A DNA stretch of 64,000 nucleotides from DASYAE01 sp036501535 (GCA_036501535.1 DASYAE010000140.1:1-64000), one strand, 5' to 3'. Shown: positions 7,902 through 17,364, counted from the stretch's first letter. The notes: a model not told the origin generated them from the sequence alone. Numbers and translations are program-made.

Positions 7902-9362
7902 ATGGCGGGCTTCTCTGAGACGCGTGAGCTGGAGAGCGGCGTGTCCGCAGCCGCTGCGCAGCGGGAGGCCGAAGCCGCCGAAGCAGCCGAGACGCTCTTC
8001 TCGCCGCGCCACCTCGCGGTGACCGTCGGGTTCGTCTCGGCGGTGCTGCTGATCGCGTTCGAGGCCATGGCGGTCAGCACCGCGATGCCGATCGCGGTGG
8101 CCGACCTGCACGGCCTGGCCTTCTACTCGCTCGCCTTCAGCGCCTACCTCACCCTCAGCCTGCTCGGCATGGTGCTGGCCGGCCAGCGCGCCGACGCACG
8201 CGGCCCGCGGCTGCCGCTGCTCGGCGGCCTGGCCCTGTTCTGCGCCGGCCTGCTGCTGGCCGGCACGGCGACCACGATGGTCCAGTTCGTGGCCGGCCGC
8301 TCGACCCAGGGGCTCGGCGGCGGCATGGTGATCGTCGCGCTCTACGTCCTGGTCGCGGACGCCTACCCGGAACGGCTGCACGGCAAGGCCTTCTCCGCCT
8401 TCGCCACCTGCTGGGTGCTGCCCGGGCTGGTCGGGCCGTTCGTCTCCGGCGTGCTGACCGAGGACCTGTCCTGGCGCTGGGTCTTCCTCGGCGTGGCGGT
8501 ACTGGTCGCGCTGCCGCTGTCGCTGCTGGTCCGGTCGGTGCGCCGGCTGCCGCCCCGCGAGCGGCCGCAGCGCACCGAGGTCGAGTCCGCGCGGCTGCGC
8601 ACGGTCCGGATCTGCGCGCTGCTCGCCTCGCTCGGCGTCGGGCTGTTCCAGCTCGGCAGCCAGGAGCTGAACCTGATCGGCGCCCTGCTGGTGCCGGTCG
8701 CGCTGGTGCTGCTGGTGCCCAGCGCCCCGAAACTGCTGCCGGCCGGCCTCTTCCGGGCCGGGCGCGGCCTGCCCACGGTGATCGCCCTGCGCGGGCTGCT
8801 GGCCGGCTCGTACATGGGCATCGAGGCCTTCATCCCGCTGATGCTGGTGACCCACCGGCACTTCAGCCCGACCCGGGCCGGGCTCTCGCTCACCCTCGCC
8901 GCGATCAGCTGGGCGATCGCCGCCTGGCTGGTCAACCGGCCGGGGGTGCAGGCGCGGATCCCCCGGGCCGGCATGCTCCGGATCGGCATCGCGATCACCG
9001 CGGTGTCGCTGGTCGGCGACATCGTCGCGATCGACCCGCGCACGCCCTGGTGGACCGCCGCCGCGGCGATGTTCTGCGCCGCCTTCGGCATGGGCTTCGC
9101 CTTCACCAACATCAGCGTGCTGACCCTGGAGCTGGCCGGCCCCGGCGAGGAGGGCGCCGCCTCGTCCGCGCTCCAGGTCTCCGACGGCATGTCGAGCACC
9201 CTCTCGATCGCCGTGGCCGGGGCGATCTACCACGCCGTCAACGGCTCGAGCGGGACCGGCGGAGCCGTGTTCGTGGTCATGTTCAGCACGCTGATCGGGC
9301 TGGCCTGCCTCGCCTGGCTGATCGCGCCGCGAGTGCGCACTCCCGGCACGCGGACACGCTGA
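7902..9362 (+). CDS. MFS drug-efflux type permease
   Basis: This 486-residue major facilitator superfamily transporter has a cytoplasmic N-terminus of about 45 residues and 12-14 hydrophobic helices. The loop after TM2 carries the MFS motif A variant GQRADARGPRLP. The helix pattern and the extra central pair near residues 215-260 resemble the proton-driven multidrug (DHA2) branch. A GGGG stretch precedes the ATG. No regulator is adjacent except divergent kptA, so the substrate cannot be guessed. Confidence 0.88.
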   Translation: MAGFSETRELESGVSAAAAQREAEAAEAAETLFSPRHLAVTVGFVSAVLLIAFEAMAVSTAMPIAVADLHGLAFYSLAFSAYLTLSLLGMVLAGQRADARGPRLPLLGGLALFCAGLLLAGTATTMVQFVAGRSTQGLGGGMVIVALYVLVADAYPERLHGKAFSAFATCWVLPGLVGPFVSGVLTEDLSWRWVFLGVAVLVALPLSLLVRSVRRLPPRERPQRTEVESARLRTVRICALLASLGVGLFQLGSQELNLIGALLVPVALVLLVPSAPKLLPAGLFRAGRGLPTVIALRGLLAGSYMGIEAFIPLMLVTHRHFSPTRAGLSLTLAAISWAIAAWLVNRPGVQARIPRAGMLRIGIAITAVSLVGDIVAIDPRTPWWTAAAAMFCAAFGMGFAFTNISVLTLELAGPGEEGAASSALQVSDGMSSTLSIAVAGAIYHAVNGSSGTGGAVFVVMFSTLIGLACLAWLIAPRVRTPGTRTR

Positions 9363-9482
9363 GCCGGTCTGCGGGGACATCCGGCTGTCACCGGGACCCG
9401 GTACGGTTGAAGGCCGCTGAAGGAACGAGGCCCGCGCCCAGCCGACGCACGCAAGCACACCGCCCCGGGGGGAACCAACCGC

Positions 9483-11267
9483 ATGAGCACAACCGCCGCG
9501 TCCCACCTGTCGCCGGCGTATCCGGACCGGGCGCCGTGGGGCACAGCGGGGCGGCTGCGCGCCTGGCAGCAGGCGGCCCTCGAGGAGTACATGCGCCACG
9601 AGCCGCGCGACTTCCTGGCCGTCGCGACGCCCGGCGCCGGGAAGACCACCTTCGCGCTGCGCCTGGCCACCGAGCTGTTGGACCGTCACGTCGTGCAGCA
9701 GATCACCGTCGTCGCGCCGACCGAGCATCTGAAGCACCAGTGGTCGGAGGCGGCCAAGAAGGTGGGGATAGGGATCGACCCCACCTATTCGGGCTCTGCC
9801 GGCGGCACCTCGCGGGACTACACCGGCATCGCCGTCACCTATGCGGGTGTGGCCGCGCATCCGATGCTGCACCGGCGCCGGGTCGAGGGCCGGCGCACCC
9901 TGGTGATCCTGGACGAGATCCACCACGCCGGCGACGCGCTCTCCTGGGGCGAGGCGGTCTTCGAGGCCTTCGAACCGGCGGCCCGGCGGCTCGCCCTGAC
10001 CGGCACGCCCTTCCGCTCCGACACGGCGCCCATCCCTTTCGTCTCCTACGCCCCCGATGCCGAGGGCGCCCGCCGCTCGGTCGCCGACTACACCTACGGG
10101 TACGGCGGCGCGCTCGCCGACGGCGTCGTGCGCCCGGTGATCTTCCTTTCCTACGCCGGCCAGATGCGCTGGCGCACCAAGGCCGGCGACGAGGTCGCGG
10201 CCAGCCTCGGCGAGCCGATGACCCAGGACGCGATCGCGCAGGCCTGGCGCACCGCGCTGGACCCGGCCGGGAACTGGATGCCGGCGGTGCTGCGGGCGGC
10301 CGACCGCAGGCTGACCGAGGTGCGCCGCTCGGTGCCCGACGCCGGCGCCCTGGTGATCGCCACCGACCACAACGCCGCCCGCGCCTATGCCCGCATGCTG
10401 CGCGACATCACCGGCCAGGCCACGACGGTCGTGATCTCCGACGATCCGAAAGCCTCGAGCCGGATCGCCGCCTTCACCGAGAGCGAGGACCGCTGGATGG
10501 TCGCGGTCCGCATGGTGTCCGAGGGCGTGGACGTGCCAAGGCTGGCCGTCGGGGTGTATGCGACCTCGATCTCGACCCCGCTGTTCTTCGCCCAGGCGGT
10601 CGGCCGCTTCGTGCGGGCCCGGCGGCGCGGCGAGACCGCCTCGGTGTTCCTGCCCTCGGTGCCGTCGCTGGTCCAGTTCGCCAACGAGCTCGAGCTGGAG
10701 CGCGACCACGTGCTCGACCGCAAGAAGCGCGATGCGGACGACCTGTGGTCCGAGGAGGAGGACCTGCTGGCCGAGGCCAACAGCACCAAGGACACGAACG
10801 ACCTCGGCGAGTTCGCGTTCGAGGCGCTGGAGTCCGAGGCCAACTTCGACCGGGTGCTCTACGACGGCGGCGAGTACGGCGTCGCGGCGGAGCCGGGCAG
10901 CGCCGAGGAGGCCGACTTCCTGGGCATCCCCGGGCTGCTCGAGCCGGAGCAGGTGCGCCAGCTGCTCCAGCGCCGCCAGGCCCGGCAGATCTCCCGGCAG
11001 CGCGGGGCGGGCGGCCGCGACGGGGCGGCGCCGGAGCCGGTGCCCGCCGAGGACCGGCCGGTGGTCAGCCACCAGCAGCTGCTCGAGCTGCGCCGTGAGC
11101 TGAACACGCTGGTGGGCGCCTGGCACCACCGCACCGGCCTGCCGCACGGCGTCATCCATTCGGACCTGCGCCGCAGCTGCGGGGGGCCGCCCGCGGCGCA
11201 GGCCACGGCCGCCGAGCTACGCAGCCGGATCGAGCTGGTGCGCACCTGGGCCACGCGGCCGGCCTGA
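9483..11267 (+). CDS. Superfamily 2 DEAD/DEAH-type helicase
   Basis: This 594-residue ATP-dependent nucleic-acid helicase or translocase is of the type conserved in actinobacteria. The motifs are in order: Walker A ATPGAGKTT (about residues 49-57), DEIHH as the Walker B box (about 144-148), motif III as TGTPFRSD (about 177-184), motif V region SEGVDVPRLAVGVYAT, and motif VI QAVGRFVRARRRGE. The C-terminal third is an acidic, Gln/Arg-rich helical region without a recognised domain. GGGGGGAA precedes the ATG, and a TACGGT -10-like hexamer lies at about 9402. The substrate (DNA or RNA) is unknown, and it has no operon partners. Confidence 0.88.
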   Translation: MSTTAASHLSPAYPDRAPWGTAGRLRAWQQAALEEYMRHEPRDFLAVATPGAGKTTFALRLATELLDRHVVQQITVVAPTEHLKHQWSEAAKKVGIGIDPTYSGSAGGTSRDYTGIAVTYAGVAAHPMLHRRRVEGRRTLVILDEIHHAGDALSWGEAVFEAFEPAARRLALTGTPFRSDTAPIPFVSYAPDAEGARRSVADYTYGYGGALADGVVRPVIFLSYAGQMRWRTKAGDEVAASLGEPMTQDAIAQAWRTALDPAGNWMPAVLRAADRRLTEVRRSVPDAGALVIATDHNAARAYARMLRDITGQATTVVISDDPKASSRIAAFTESEDRWMVAVRMVSEGVDVPRLAVGVYATSISTPLFFAQAVGRFVRARRRGETASVFLPSVPSLVQFANELELERDHVLDRKKRDADDLWSEEEDLLAEANSTKDTNDLGEFAFEALESEANFDRVLYDGGEYGVAAEPGSAEEADFLGIPGLLEPEQVRQLLQRRQARQISRQRGAGGRDGAAPEPVPAEDRPVVSHQQLLELRRELNTLVGAWHHRTGLPHGVIHSDLRRSCGGPPAAQATAAELRSRIELVRTWATRPA

Positions 11268-11276
11268 CCCTCGGCA

Positions 11277-11292
11277 CCCGCGGCTCCGCGGG
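11277..11292 (+). terminator. Possible weak stem-loop after the helicase gene
   Basis: CCCGCG-GCTC-CGCGGG starts 10 bp after the helicase stop. The stem is only 6 bp and has no T-run, so the terminator call is tentative. Confidence 0.3.
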
Positions 11293-11500
11293 AGATCGCA
11301 GAAACCTGTCTCGAGACCGGTCCGCATCGCGGGCGCCGGCCGATCCCGGCTTCCGGCCGCCGGCTTCCAACGAGCCCTGATGAACCTGCCCGGCATCCGG
11401 ACCAGGCGACCCGGGATGCGGACGCCCCGGCCGCCCGCACCGCTCCGACGTGCTCGGGCGACACGGGACCCGGGCCCCGCCGCAGCGGGGTACCCGCGCA

Positions 11501-11506
11501 TAAAGT
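11501..11506 (+). promoter_or_regulatory. -10 box TAAAGT of a leaderless IclR transcript
   Basis: TAAAGT ends eight bases before the GTG start. This is the TANNNT spacing expected when transcription begins at the start codon. No ribosome site is present. Confidence 0.55.
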
Positions 11507-11514
11507 GGTCCCTT

Positions 11515-12159
11515 GTGAATACGCCGCACCCGGAGACCTCGCAGACGCTGGACCGCGGCCTGCGCGCGCTGGAGGCCCTGGCCGACGCGCCGAGCGGGCT
11601 GACGGTCACCGAGCTGGCAGATCGGCTGGGCGTCAACCGCACCATCGTCTACCGGCTGCTGGCCACGCTCGAGCTGCACGGCCTGGCCCGCCGGGACGCG
11701 GCCGGCCGGGCCCGGCTCGGCATCGGCGTGCTCTCCCTGGCCCGGCAGGTGCAGCCGCTGCTGCGCGACTCGGCCTCGATCCCGCTGCGCCGGCTGGCCG
11801 AGGAGGTCGGGGCGACCGCGCACCTGACCGTGGTGGACGGCAGCGAGGCGCTGGCGGTCGCGGTCGTCGAGCCGACCTGGACCGACTACCACGTCGCCTA
11901 CCGCATCGGCTCGCGCCACGCGCTGGACCGCGGCGCCGCCGGCCGCGCGATCCTGGCCTACCGCACCGGCAAGTCGACCACCTTCGTGGTCACGGAGGGC
12001 GAGTTGCAGCCGGGCGCCTTCGGCATCGCCGCGCCGGTGACCGACGTGCCCGGCATCGAGGCCTCGGTCGGGGTGATCTCCTTCGGCGAGCTCGACCCGG
12101 CGCGCACCGGCCCGCGGATCGTGCGCGCGGCGGGGGAGGTCGGGCGGGCGCTGCGCTGA
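11515..12159 (+). CDS. IclR-family transcriptional regulator
   Basis: This 214-residue regulator has an N-terminal winged helix-turn-helix (residues about 7-65, including LTVTELADRLGVNRTIVYRLLATLELHGL). An IclR effector domain (about 75-212) follows, with the RIGSRHALDRGAAGRAILA signature. The GTG at 11515 is preferred over the upstream ATG at 11380 because a TAAAGT -10 box sits just before it and the extra 45 residues look non-coding. The effector domain is somewhat short for the family (usually about 250 residues in total). The target is unknown. The ATP-grasp operon starts 77 bp downstream with its own promoter. Confidence 0.85.
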   Translation: MNTPHPETSQTLDRGLRALEALADAPSGLTVTELADRLGVNRTIVYRLLATLELHGLARRDAAGRARLGIGVLSLARQVQPLLRDSASIPLRRLAEEVGATAHLTVVDGSEALAVAVVEPTWTDYHVAYRIGSRHALDRGAAGRAILAYRTGKSTTFVVTEGELQPGAFGIAAPVTDVPGIEASVGVISFGELDPARTGPRIVRAAGEVGRALR

Positions 12160-12224
12160 GCGCGCCGAGCCGCGGCCAGCGGAAATTCGTCCCGCGCCGT
12201 CACGACTCTGAAACACGGCGGCAC

Positions 12225-12230
12225 TAACTT
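12225..12230 (+). promoter_or_regulatory. -10 box TAACTT, leaderless start of the ATP-grasp operon
   Basis: TAACTT is followed by six bases and then the ATG at 12237, with no Shine-Dalgarno sequence between. Confidence 0.5.
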
Positions 12231-12236
12231 CTGGTC

Positions 12237-13808
12237 ATGGCGGACGTTTTCGATGCGTATGAGCCTGCCGCGGCCTGGGACGAGATGTTCGAGGCGCCAG
12301 GCGCGCCGCGGCGCGAGTACGAGGCGGTCTTCGCGACCCTCGAGCACCTCGACCCGGCGGAGCTGCGGTTCCGCGCCGACCAGGTGGCCAGCTCCTTCAC
12401 CGACCGCGGAGTGACGTTCGCGCTCGGCGACGAGGAGCGCCCCTTCCCGCTCGACCTGGTCCCGCGGGTGATCGCGGCGGCCGAGTGGGACGTGATCGGC
12501 CGCGGCGTGCGCCAGCGCGTCAAGGCCCTGGAGGCGTTCCTGGCCGACGTCTACGGCCGGGGCGCCGTCTTCGCCGACCGGGTCGTCCCGCGCTCGGTCG
12601 TGCTCACCGGCGGCGGTTTTCACCGCGCCGCGCACGGGATCGTGCCGCAGAACGGCGTGCGGGTGCACGTGGCCGGCATCGACCTCGTCCGCGATGTGGA
12701 CGGCCGGTTCCGGGTGCTGGAGGACAACGGCCGGGTGCCGTCCGGGGTCAGCTACGTGATGGAGAACCGGCTCATCATGACCCGTACGTTCCCTGGGCTG
12801 TTCGCGGACCAGCGGGTGCGGCCGGTGGACGACTACCCGGGGCGCCTCATCGCCGCGCTGCGTGCGGCCGCCCCGGCCGGCGTGACGGACCCCGTGGTCG
12901 TCGTGCTGACCCCCGGTGTGGCGAACTCCGCCTACTTCGAGCACGCGCTGCTGGCCCGGCTGATGGGCGTCGAGCTGGTCGAGGGCCGGGACCTGATCTG
13001 CTCGGGCAACGGCGTGCGGATGCGCACCACGTCCGGCGAGCAGCCGGTGCACGTCGTCTACCGGCGGATCGACGACGAGTTCCTGGACCCGCTGCACTTC
13101 CGGCCGGACTCGGTGATCGGCTGCCCGGGCATCCTCAACGCGGCCCGGGCCGGCCGGGTCGCCATCGCCAACGCGGTCGGCTGCGGGGCCGCCGACGACA
13201 AGCTGATCTACACCTACGTCCCGGATCTGATCCGGTACTACCTCGCCGAGGAGCCCCTGCTCGACAACGTCGAGACGTACCGGCTGGACGACCCCGACCG
13301 GCTGGCCCACGTGCTCGACTCGCTAGCCGAACTGGTGCTCAAACCGGTGGACGGGGCCGGCGGCAAGGGGATCGTGATCGGCCCGCAGGCCGACGAGCGG
13401 ACCCTGAGGAGGCTGCGCGCGCAGGTGGCGGCCGCGCCGCGGGGCTGGATCGCGCAGCGGCCCGTGGCCCTCTCCACCTCGCCGACGTTCGTCGCGGACC
13501 GGTTCGCCCCCAGGCACATCGACCTGCGGCCGTTCGCGGTCAACGACGGCGACGACGTCTGGGTCCTGCCGGGCGGGCTGACCCGGGTCGCGCTGCCGGA
13601 GGGCGCGCTGGTGGTGAACTCCAGCCAGGGCGGCGGGTCGAAGGACACCTGGGTGCTGGCCTCGGACCCGTCGGCCGCCGACGGCGTCGTCGAACCGGCC
13701 AACGGCACTTTCGCGCTCGCCCCGGCCGCGGTGCGCGAAGGCGTCGCCGACCGCCAGGCCGGCCCGCCCGCCGAGGCCCCGTCCCAGCAGCAGCAGCAAC
13801 AGCAGTGA
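12237..13808 (+). CDS. Circularly permuted ATP-grasp type 2 protein
   Basis: This 523-residue protein is of the circularly permuted ATP-grasp family (older names DUF404/DUF407), expected to form an amide or peptide bond using ATP. Recognisable blocks are EDNGRVPSGVSYVMENR (about residues 162-178), the VYRRIDDEFLDPLHF stretch, IANAVGCGAADDKLIYTYVPDLIRYYL, LVLKPVDGAGGKG as the ATP-binding loop, and HIDLRPFAV...GGLTRVALPEG near the end. The last residues are a run of glutamines. The alpha-E and transglutaminase-like genes follow within 45 bp and then with overlap. This conserved gene order has been predicted to make or cleave short peptide or amide products, but substrates are not known. Confidence 0.9.
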   Translation: MADVFDAYEPAAAWDEMFEAPGAPRREYEAVFATLEHLDPAELRFRADQVASSFTDRGVTFALGDEERPFPLDLVPRVIAAAEWDVIGRGVRQRVKALEAFLADVYGRGAVFADRVVPRSVVLTGGGFHRAAHGIVPQNGVRVHVAGIDLVRDVDGRFRVLEDNGRVPSGVSYVMENRLIMTRTFPGLFADQRVRPVDDYPGRLIAALRAAAPAGVTDPVVVVLTPGVANSAYFEHALLARLMGVELVEGRDLICSGNGVRMRTTSGEQPVHVVYRRIDDEFLDPLHFRPDSVIGCPGILNAARAGRVAIANAVGCGAADDKLIYTYVPDLIRYYLAEEPLLDNVETYRLDDPDRLAHVLDSLAELVLKPVDGAGGKGIVIGPQADERTLRRLRAQVAAAPRGWIAQRPVALSTSPTFVADRFAPRHIDLRPFAVNDGDDVWVLPGGLTRVALPEGALVVNSSQGGGSKDTWVLASDPSAADGVVEPANGTFALAPAAVREGVADRQAGPPAEAPSQQQQQQQ

Positions 13809-13852
13809 GTCCACATCACCCACCGCCCGAAGAATGAACCCCGGGGCTGCCC

Positions 13853-14842
13853 ATGCTGAGTCGCATCGCCGAAACCCTGTTCTGGCTCGGCCGATACGTC
13901 GAGCGCGCCGACGACACGGCGCGCGTGCTCGACGCGTTCATGCATCGCCTCCTGGACGATCCGGGCACCGACGAGGAGGCCGCGTGCCGGGCCCTGTTCG
14001 ACATCCTCGGCGTCGCGCTGCCGAAGGAGGAATCAGGCAACTGCGACGCGCAGACGGTGATGAGCCTGCTCGGCTTCGACGCGGCGAACCCGAGCTCGGT
14101 CGCCGGGGCCTGGCAGGCCGCGCACGCCAACGCCCGCGGGGTGCGCGAGGTCATCTCGGCCGAGACCTTCGAGTGCCTGAACGTGACCCGGCGCGCCCTG
14201 CTGGCCCAGCGCCGCGCCGCCGGACGCGTCGGGCCGCACGCGTATCTGCGCTACATCAAGGAGCGTGCCGCGCTCTTCTACGGGCTCGCCGACTCCACCA
14301 TGCGCCGCGACGAGGGCTGGCTCTTCCTGACCCTCGGCCAGAGCCTCGAGCGGGCCGATATGACCGCGCGGCTGCTCTCGGTCAGGGTCCTGGCATCGCG
14401 CTACGCGCCGGACTGGCTGACCCTGATGCGCGCGGCCGGGGCCGACGAGGTCTACCACCGCACCGAGGGCTGGGCCAGCGATCCGCAGTCCACGGCCGGC
14501 TTCCTGGTGCTGGAGGACAGTTTCCCGCGCTCGATCGTGCACGCGCTGGCCAGGGCCGAGCAGTGTCTGGGCGAGCTGGCCGGGACGCCGCAGTTCCCCC
14601 GCGGCGCGGGCCGCGGCCGGGTGCGGCTGGTGGCCCCGTCCGCCCGCCGGGTCATCGGCCGGACCCGCACCATGCTCGAGTATCTGGATGCCGATTCGCT
14701 CGGCGCGCAGCTGCCCGCCGTGCTCAAGGAGCTGCAGGAGGCCTGCCTGGCGGCCAGCCGGCAGATCGCCGAGGAGTACTTCCAGTACGGACCGCCGGTG
14801 ATCTGGCTGCATGGAAAGGACGACTGGGCCCGTGTCGACTGA
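13853..14842 (+). CDS. Alpha-E domain protein (DUF403)
   Basis: This 329-residue all-helical protein always accompanies permuted ATP-grasp genes. It begins MLSRIAETLFWLGRYVERADDTARVLD, a textbook alpha-E opening, and the repeated E-R-A-D/ARxL pattern recurs near 155-190 (LGQSLERADMTARLLSVRVL). The enzymatic role is unknown, and it is presumed to work with the ATP-grasp protein. The 3' end overlaps the GTG of the transglutaminase gene by 11 bp. Confidence 0.9.
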   Translation: MLSRIAETLFWLGRYVERADDTARVLDAFMHRLLDDPGTDEEAACRALFDILGVALPKEESGNCDAQTVMSLLGFDAANPSSVAGAWQAAHANARGVREVISAETFECLNVTRRALLAQRRAAGRVGPHAYLRYIKERAALFYGLADSTMRRDEGWLFLTLGQSLERADMTARLLSVRVLASRYAPDWLTLMRAAGADEVYHRTEGWASDPQSTAGFLVLEDSFPRSIVHALARAEQCLGELAGTPQFPRGAGRGRVRLVAPSARRVIGRTRTMLEYLDADSLGAQLPAVLKELQEACLAASRQIAEEYFQYGPPVIWLHGKDDWARVD

Positions 14843-15770
14843 GACTGTGCCGACGGAGGCTGCTTCTACGAACGCTGCTTCTACGAACGCTGCATCTACG
14901 AACGCTGTGCCGCGGCGCCCCGAAGGCCCGTGGCGGCTGGCGATCGTGCACGAGACCGTGGTGGAGTACAGCGGCGCCGCCCGCGCGTCGTACAACGAGC
15001 TGCGCATGACGCCGCTCAACACATCCGGCCAGACCACCCTGACCAGCCAGGTGGAGCTGCGCCCGGCCGCGGCCATGTGGCAGTACACCGACTACTGGGG
15101 CACCCGGGTGACCTCCTTCGACCTTCAGGAGCCGCACAGTGCCCTGACGATCCGGGCGGCGAGCACGGTGGAGACCTCCCCGGCCCCCCGCCCCCGGTCC
15201 GCGCGGGCCGACTGGCCGCGGATCGCCGAGCGGATCGCGGTCGGCGACCTCGGCGAGTTCACCGTGCCGTCCGAGCGCACCAGGGTCGACGCGGACCTCG
15301 AGTGCGCCGCCCGGGAGCGCACCGCGGGCTGCGGCCCGCACGAGGCCGCAGACGAGATCTCCGCCTGGGTGCACGAGACGCTCGCCTACGTCCCCGGCGC
15401 GACCGGCGTGCACACCAACGCGCAGGAGTCCTGGGACCAGAGGTCAGGGGTCTGCCAGGACTTCTCGCACCTGGCCATCGCGCTGCTGCGGGCGGTCGGC
15501 GTGCCCGCGCGCTACGTCTCGGGCTACCTCTTCCCCGACCCGGACGCGCAGCCCGGCGTGACCGCCGAGGGGCAGAGCCATGCCTGGCTCGAGTACTGGG
15601 CCGGCGGATGGACCGGCCTGGACGCCACCAACCGCTCCACGCCCGGCCCGCGCCACGTGGTGGTCGGCCGCGGCCGCGACTACGGCGACGTGCTGCCGCA
15701 CAAGGGCATCTACCACGGCGCGCCGGACAGCACCCTGACGGTGTCGGTCCGGTTCACCCGCCTGGCCTGA
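14832..15770 (+). CDS. Transglutaminase-like cysteine peptidase of the ATP-grasp/alpha-E operon
   Basis: This 312-residue protein has an N-terminal beta domain (about residues 35-150, with VVEYSGAARASYNELRMTP) and a C-terminal transglutaminase core. The catalytic cysteine is in RSGVCQDFSHL, the histidine in GQSHAWLEYW and the aspartate in GLDATN, so the Cys-His-Asp triad is complete. The GTG at 14832 overlaps the alpha-E stop and has GGAAAGGA upstream; an ATG at 14811 in the same frame is the alternative. A 15-bp repeat near the start encodes AASTN three times. It probably acts as an amidase or peptidase on the ATP-grasp product. Confidence 0.88.
   Translation: MSTETVPTEAASTNAASTNAASTNAVPRRPEGPWRLAIVHETVVEYSGAARASYNELRMTPLNTSGQTTLTSQVELRPAAAMWQYTDYWGTRVTSFDLQEPHSALTIRAASTVETSPAPRPRSARADWPRIAERIAVGDLGEFTVPSERTRVDADLECAARERTAGCGPHEAADEISAWVHETLAYVPGATGVHTNAQESWDQRSGVCQDFSHLAIALLRAVGVPARYVSGYLFPDPDAQPGVTAEGQSHAWLEYWAGGWTGLDATNRSTPGPRHVVVGRGRDYGDVLPHKGIYHGAPDSTLTVSVRFTRLA
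14859..14903 (+). repeat. Three 15-bp tandem repeats in the transglutaminase 5' coding region
   Basis: Units GCTGCTTCTACGAAC at 14859, 14874 and 14889 (the third has one A for T) encode Ala-Ala-Ser-Thr-Asn in the disordered N-terminus. Copy number could vary between strains. Confidence 0.85.
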
Positions 15771-15789
15771 CCACGAGCCGTGCGACGCC

Positions 15790-17364
15790 TCAAGGACGGT
15801 TCTTCACCGAACAGGCGGGCGTGCCGCCGGGCAGCCGGTAGCGGTTGGCCGCGATGACGCGGTAGCCGAGCGCGGCGAGCCACGAGACCGGCGGGGTCAG
15901 GATCAGCGCGCCGAGCGGGCGCCACGGCCAGCGCGAGCGCAGCAGGGTCCGGCCGGCCGCCGCGGCGCCGGAGCGGATCACGCCGGTGCGTCCGGCCGGG
16001 ATCCACTGCACCGACCTGGTCACCATCGCCTCGGTCAGGCCGACCGCGGCCAGATCGTCGATGTGCTGCCAGGGCACGAACTCGACCGCGGGCCGGCAGT
16101 GCTTCTCGGCCCAGCGCACCGTGCTGGTGCAGAAGCCGCAGTCGCCGTCGAAGACCAGGGTCGGCGGCTGCGGCAGGGCGCGGTCCGCCTCGGTCTCGGT
16201 CCCGGCCGCGGATTGCGTCGCCTGCTCAGCCATGGCTCGAGCATAGGCCGGGCCACGCAGCGCCGCCGCCGCGGCCGTCCACACCCGGTCCGGGATGAAT
16301 ACCGCGTCGCCCACGATCATCGCCGCGGAGAAGAAGGGCAGGCCCAGCAGCACCGCGATGGAGACGTGCATCATCACCAGGGCCGCCAGCGCCGGGTACT
16401 TCAGCCGCGGCGAGAAGACCATGAACGGAAAGCCGATCTGCAGGAACACCGTGGCGTAGCCGGCCAGCGCGAGCAGCAGCGCGTGCCCGGCGAGCCAGCC
16501 GGAGAGCCCGGGCCAGGGCTGGAACCAGTGCAGCCGCAGCACGTAGCCGAGCGCCGAGCCGTTCTGCCACATCGAGCCCTGCACCTTGAGCAGGCCTGCC
16601 GTGCCGTAGATCACACACACCTGCGCCGCGATCACCAGCACTGCGCCGTTGTGCACGACCGTCGCCATCTGACGCCGTGCCAGGGCCAGTTCCGCGCGCC
16701 ACGCCGTCTGGGGCTGCCGTTCCTGTTCCTGTTCCCGGTCGCCGCCGCCGCTTGCCGCTTGGAGCCGAGCCCGTCGGGAGTCGAGCGAGAAGTGCTCGCC
16801 GCAGGCGGTGAAGAGCAGGTATATCGCCATCAGCATGATGACGTTGTCCGCGCCGTCGGTCAGCAGCGGCGCGCGGTTCTCCAGCGCCAGCACGGTGAAC
16901 GCGAACGGGACCGAGACCGCGCGGGTGCGCCAGCCGACCGTGAAGGCGACGCCCAGCGCGAGCGTGAGCAGATAGAAGAGGTCGTATTCGGTGTGCGTGA
17001 GCCGGGCCACCGCGGTGAACCAGAACGAGAGCCAGCCGGGCCAGTGCCCGAGCGCCGCGTACTGCCGGTCGATCGCCGGGCTCCACGCCGAGCCCGGGCC
17101 CCAGGCCGCGTCGCGCTCGCCGTATTCGCGCAGCAGGAACAGGGTCCAGACGCCGCCGTAGCCCATGCGCAGCACCGCGGAGCCGCGCGAAGCGAACCGC
17201 CGCGTGGTGATCGCCTCGTAGCAGGCCGACCACCGTCCGGCGGCCAGCTTGATCAGCCAGGCGCGGTCGGTTCTCGCCAAGGGCACAGGCCGCGGAGCCG
17301 CACCGGATGCAGCTATGGATCTGTCGGCTTCGGATATCTCTGCGCCGGTGTCGGCAGCGGTCAT
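15790..17364 (-). CDS. HTTM membrane protein fused to a DCC thiol-disulfide (DUF393) domain
   Basis: This 524-residue protein begins with an HTTM (horizontally transferred transmembrane) domain of about six to eight helices (residues about 45-370). The domain is related to vitamin-K-dependent gamma-carboxylase, with RMGYGGVWTLFLLREY and WLSFWF segments. The C-terminal DUF393/DCC domain (about 405-520) starts LVFDGDCGFCTSTVRWAEKH, which holds the CxxC redox pair, and includes the VPWQHID and SVQWIPAG blocks. The ATG at 17364 overlaps the stop of the upstream DUF5819 gene (ATGA). A role in membrane-associated redox or cofactor chemistry is inference. Its 3' end is 19 bp from the convergent transglutaminase gene. 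Confidence 0.82.
   Translation of the reverse strand: MTAADTGAEISEADRSIAASGAAPRPVPLARTDRAWLIKLAAGRWSACYEAITTRRFASRGSAVLRMGYGGVWTLFLLREYGERDAAWGPGSAWSPAIDRQYAALGHWPGWLSFWFTAVARLTHTEYDLFYLLTLALGVAFTVGWRTRAVSVPFAFTVLALENRAPLLTDGADNVIMLMAIYLLFTACGEHFSLDSRRARLQAASGGGDREQEQERQPQTAWRAELALARRQMATVVHNGAVLVIAAQVCVIYGTAGLLKVQGSMWQNGSALGYVLRLHWFQPWPGLSGWLAGHALLLALAGYATVFLQIGFPFMVFSPRLKYPALAALVMMHVSIAVLLGLPFFSAAMIVGDAVFIPDRVWTAAAAALRGPAYARAMAEQATQSAAGTETEADRALPQPPTLVFDGDCGFCTSTVRWAEKHCRPAVEFVPWQHIDDLAAVGLTEAMVTRSVQWIPAGRTGVIRSGAAAAGRTLLRSRWPWRPLGALILTPPVSWLAALGYRVIAANRYRLPGGTPACSVKNRP

Noticed and set aside
7737..11159. A 1140-codon minus-strand frame
   Set aside because: It is antisense to the MFS and helicase genes, with low-complexity composition and no motifs.
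11380..11514. The first ATG of the IclR frame as start
   Set aside because: The 45 added residues have no homology-like pattern, and the TAAAGT box indicates a later start at 11515.
14859..14903. 15-bp repeats as a possible CRISPR array
   Set aside because: The units are contiguous, too short and in frame in a protein, with no spacers.
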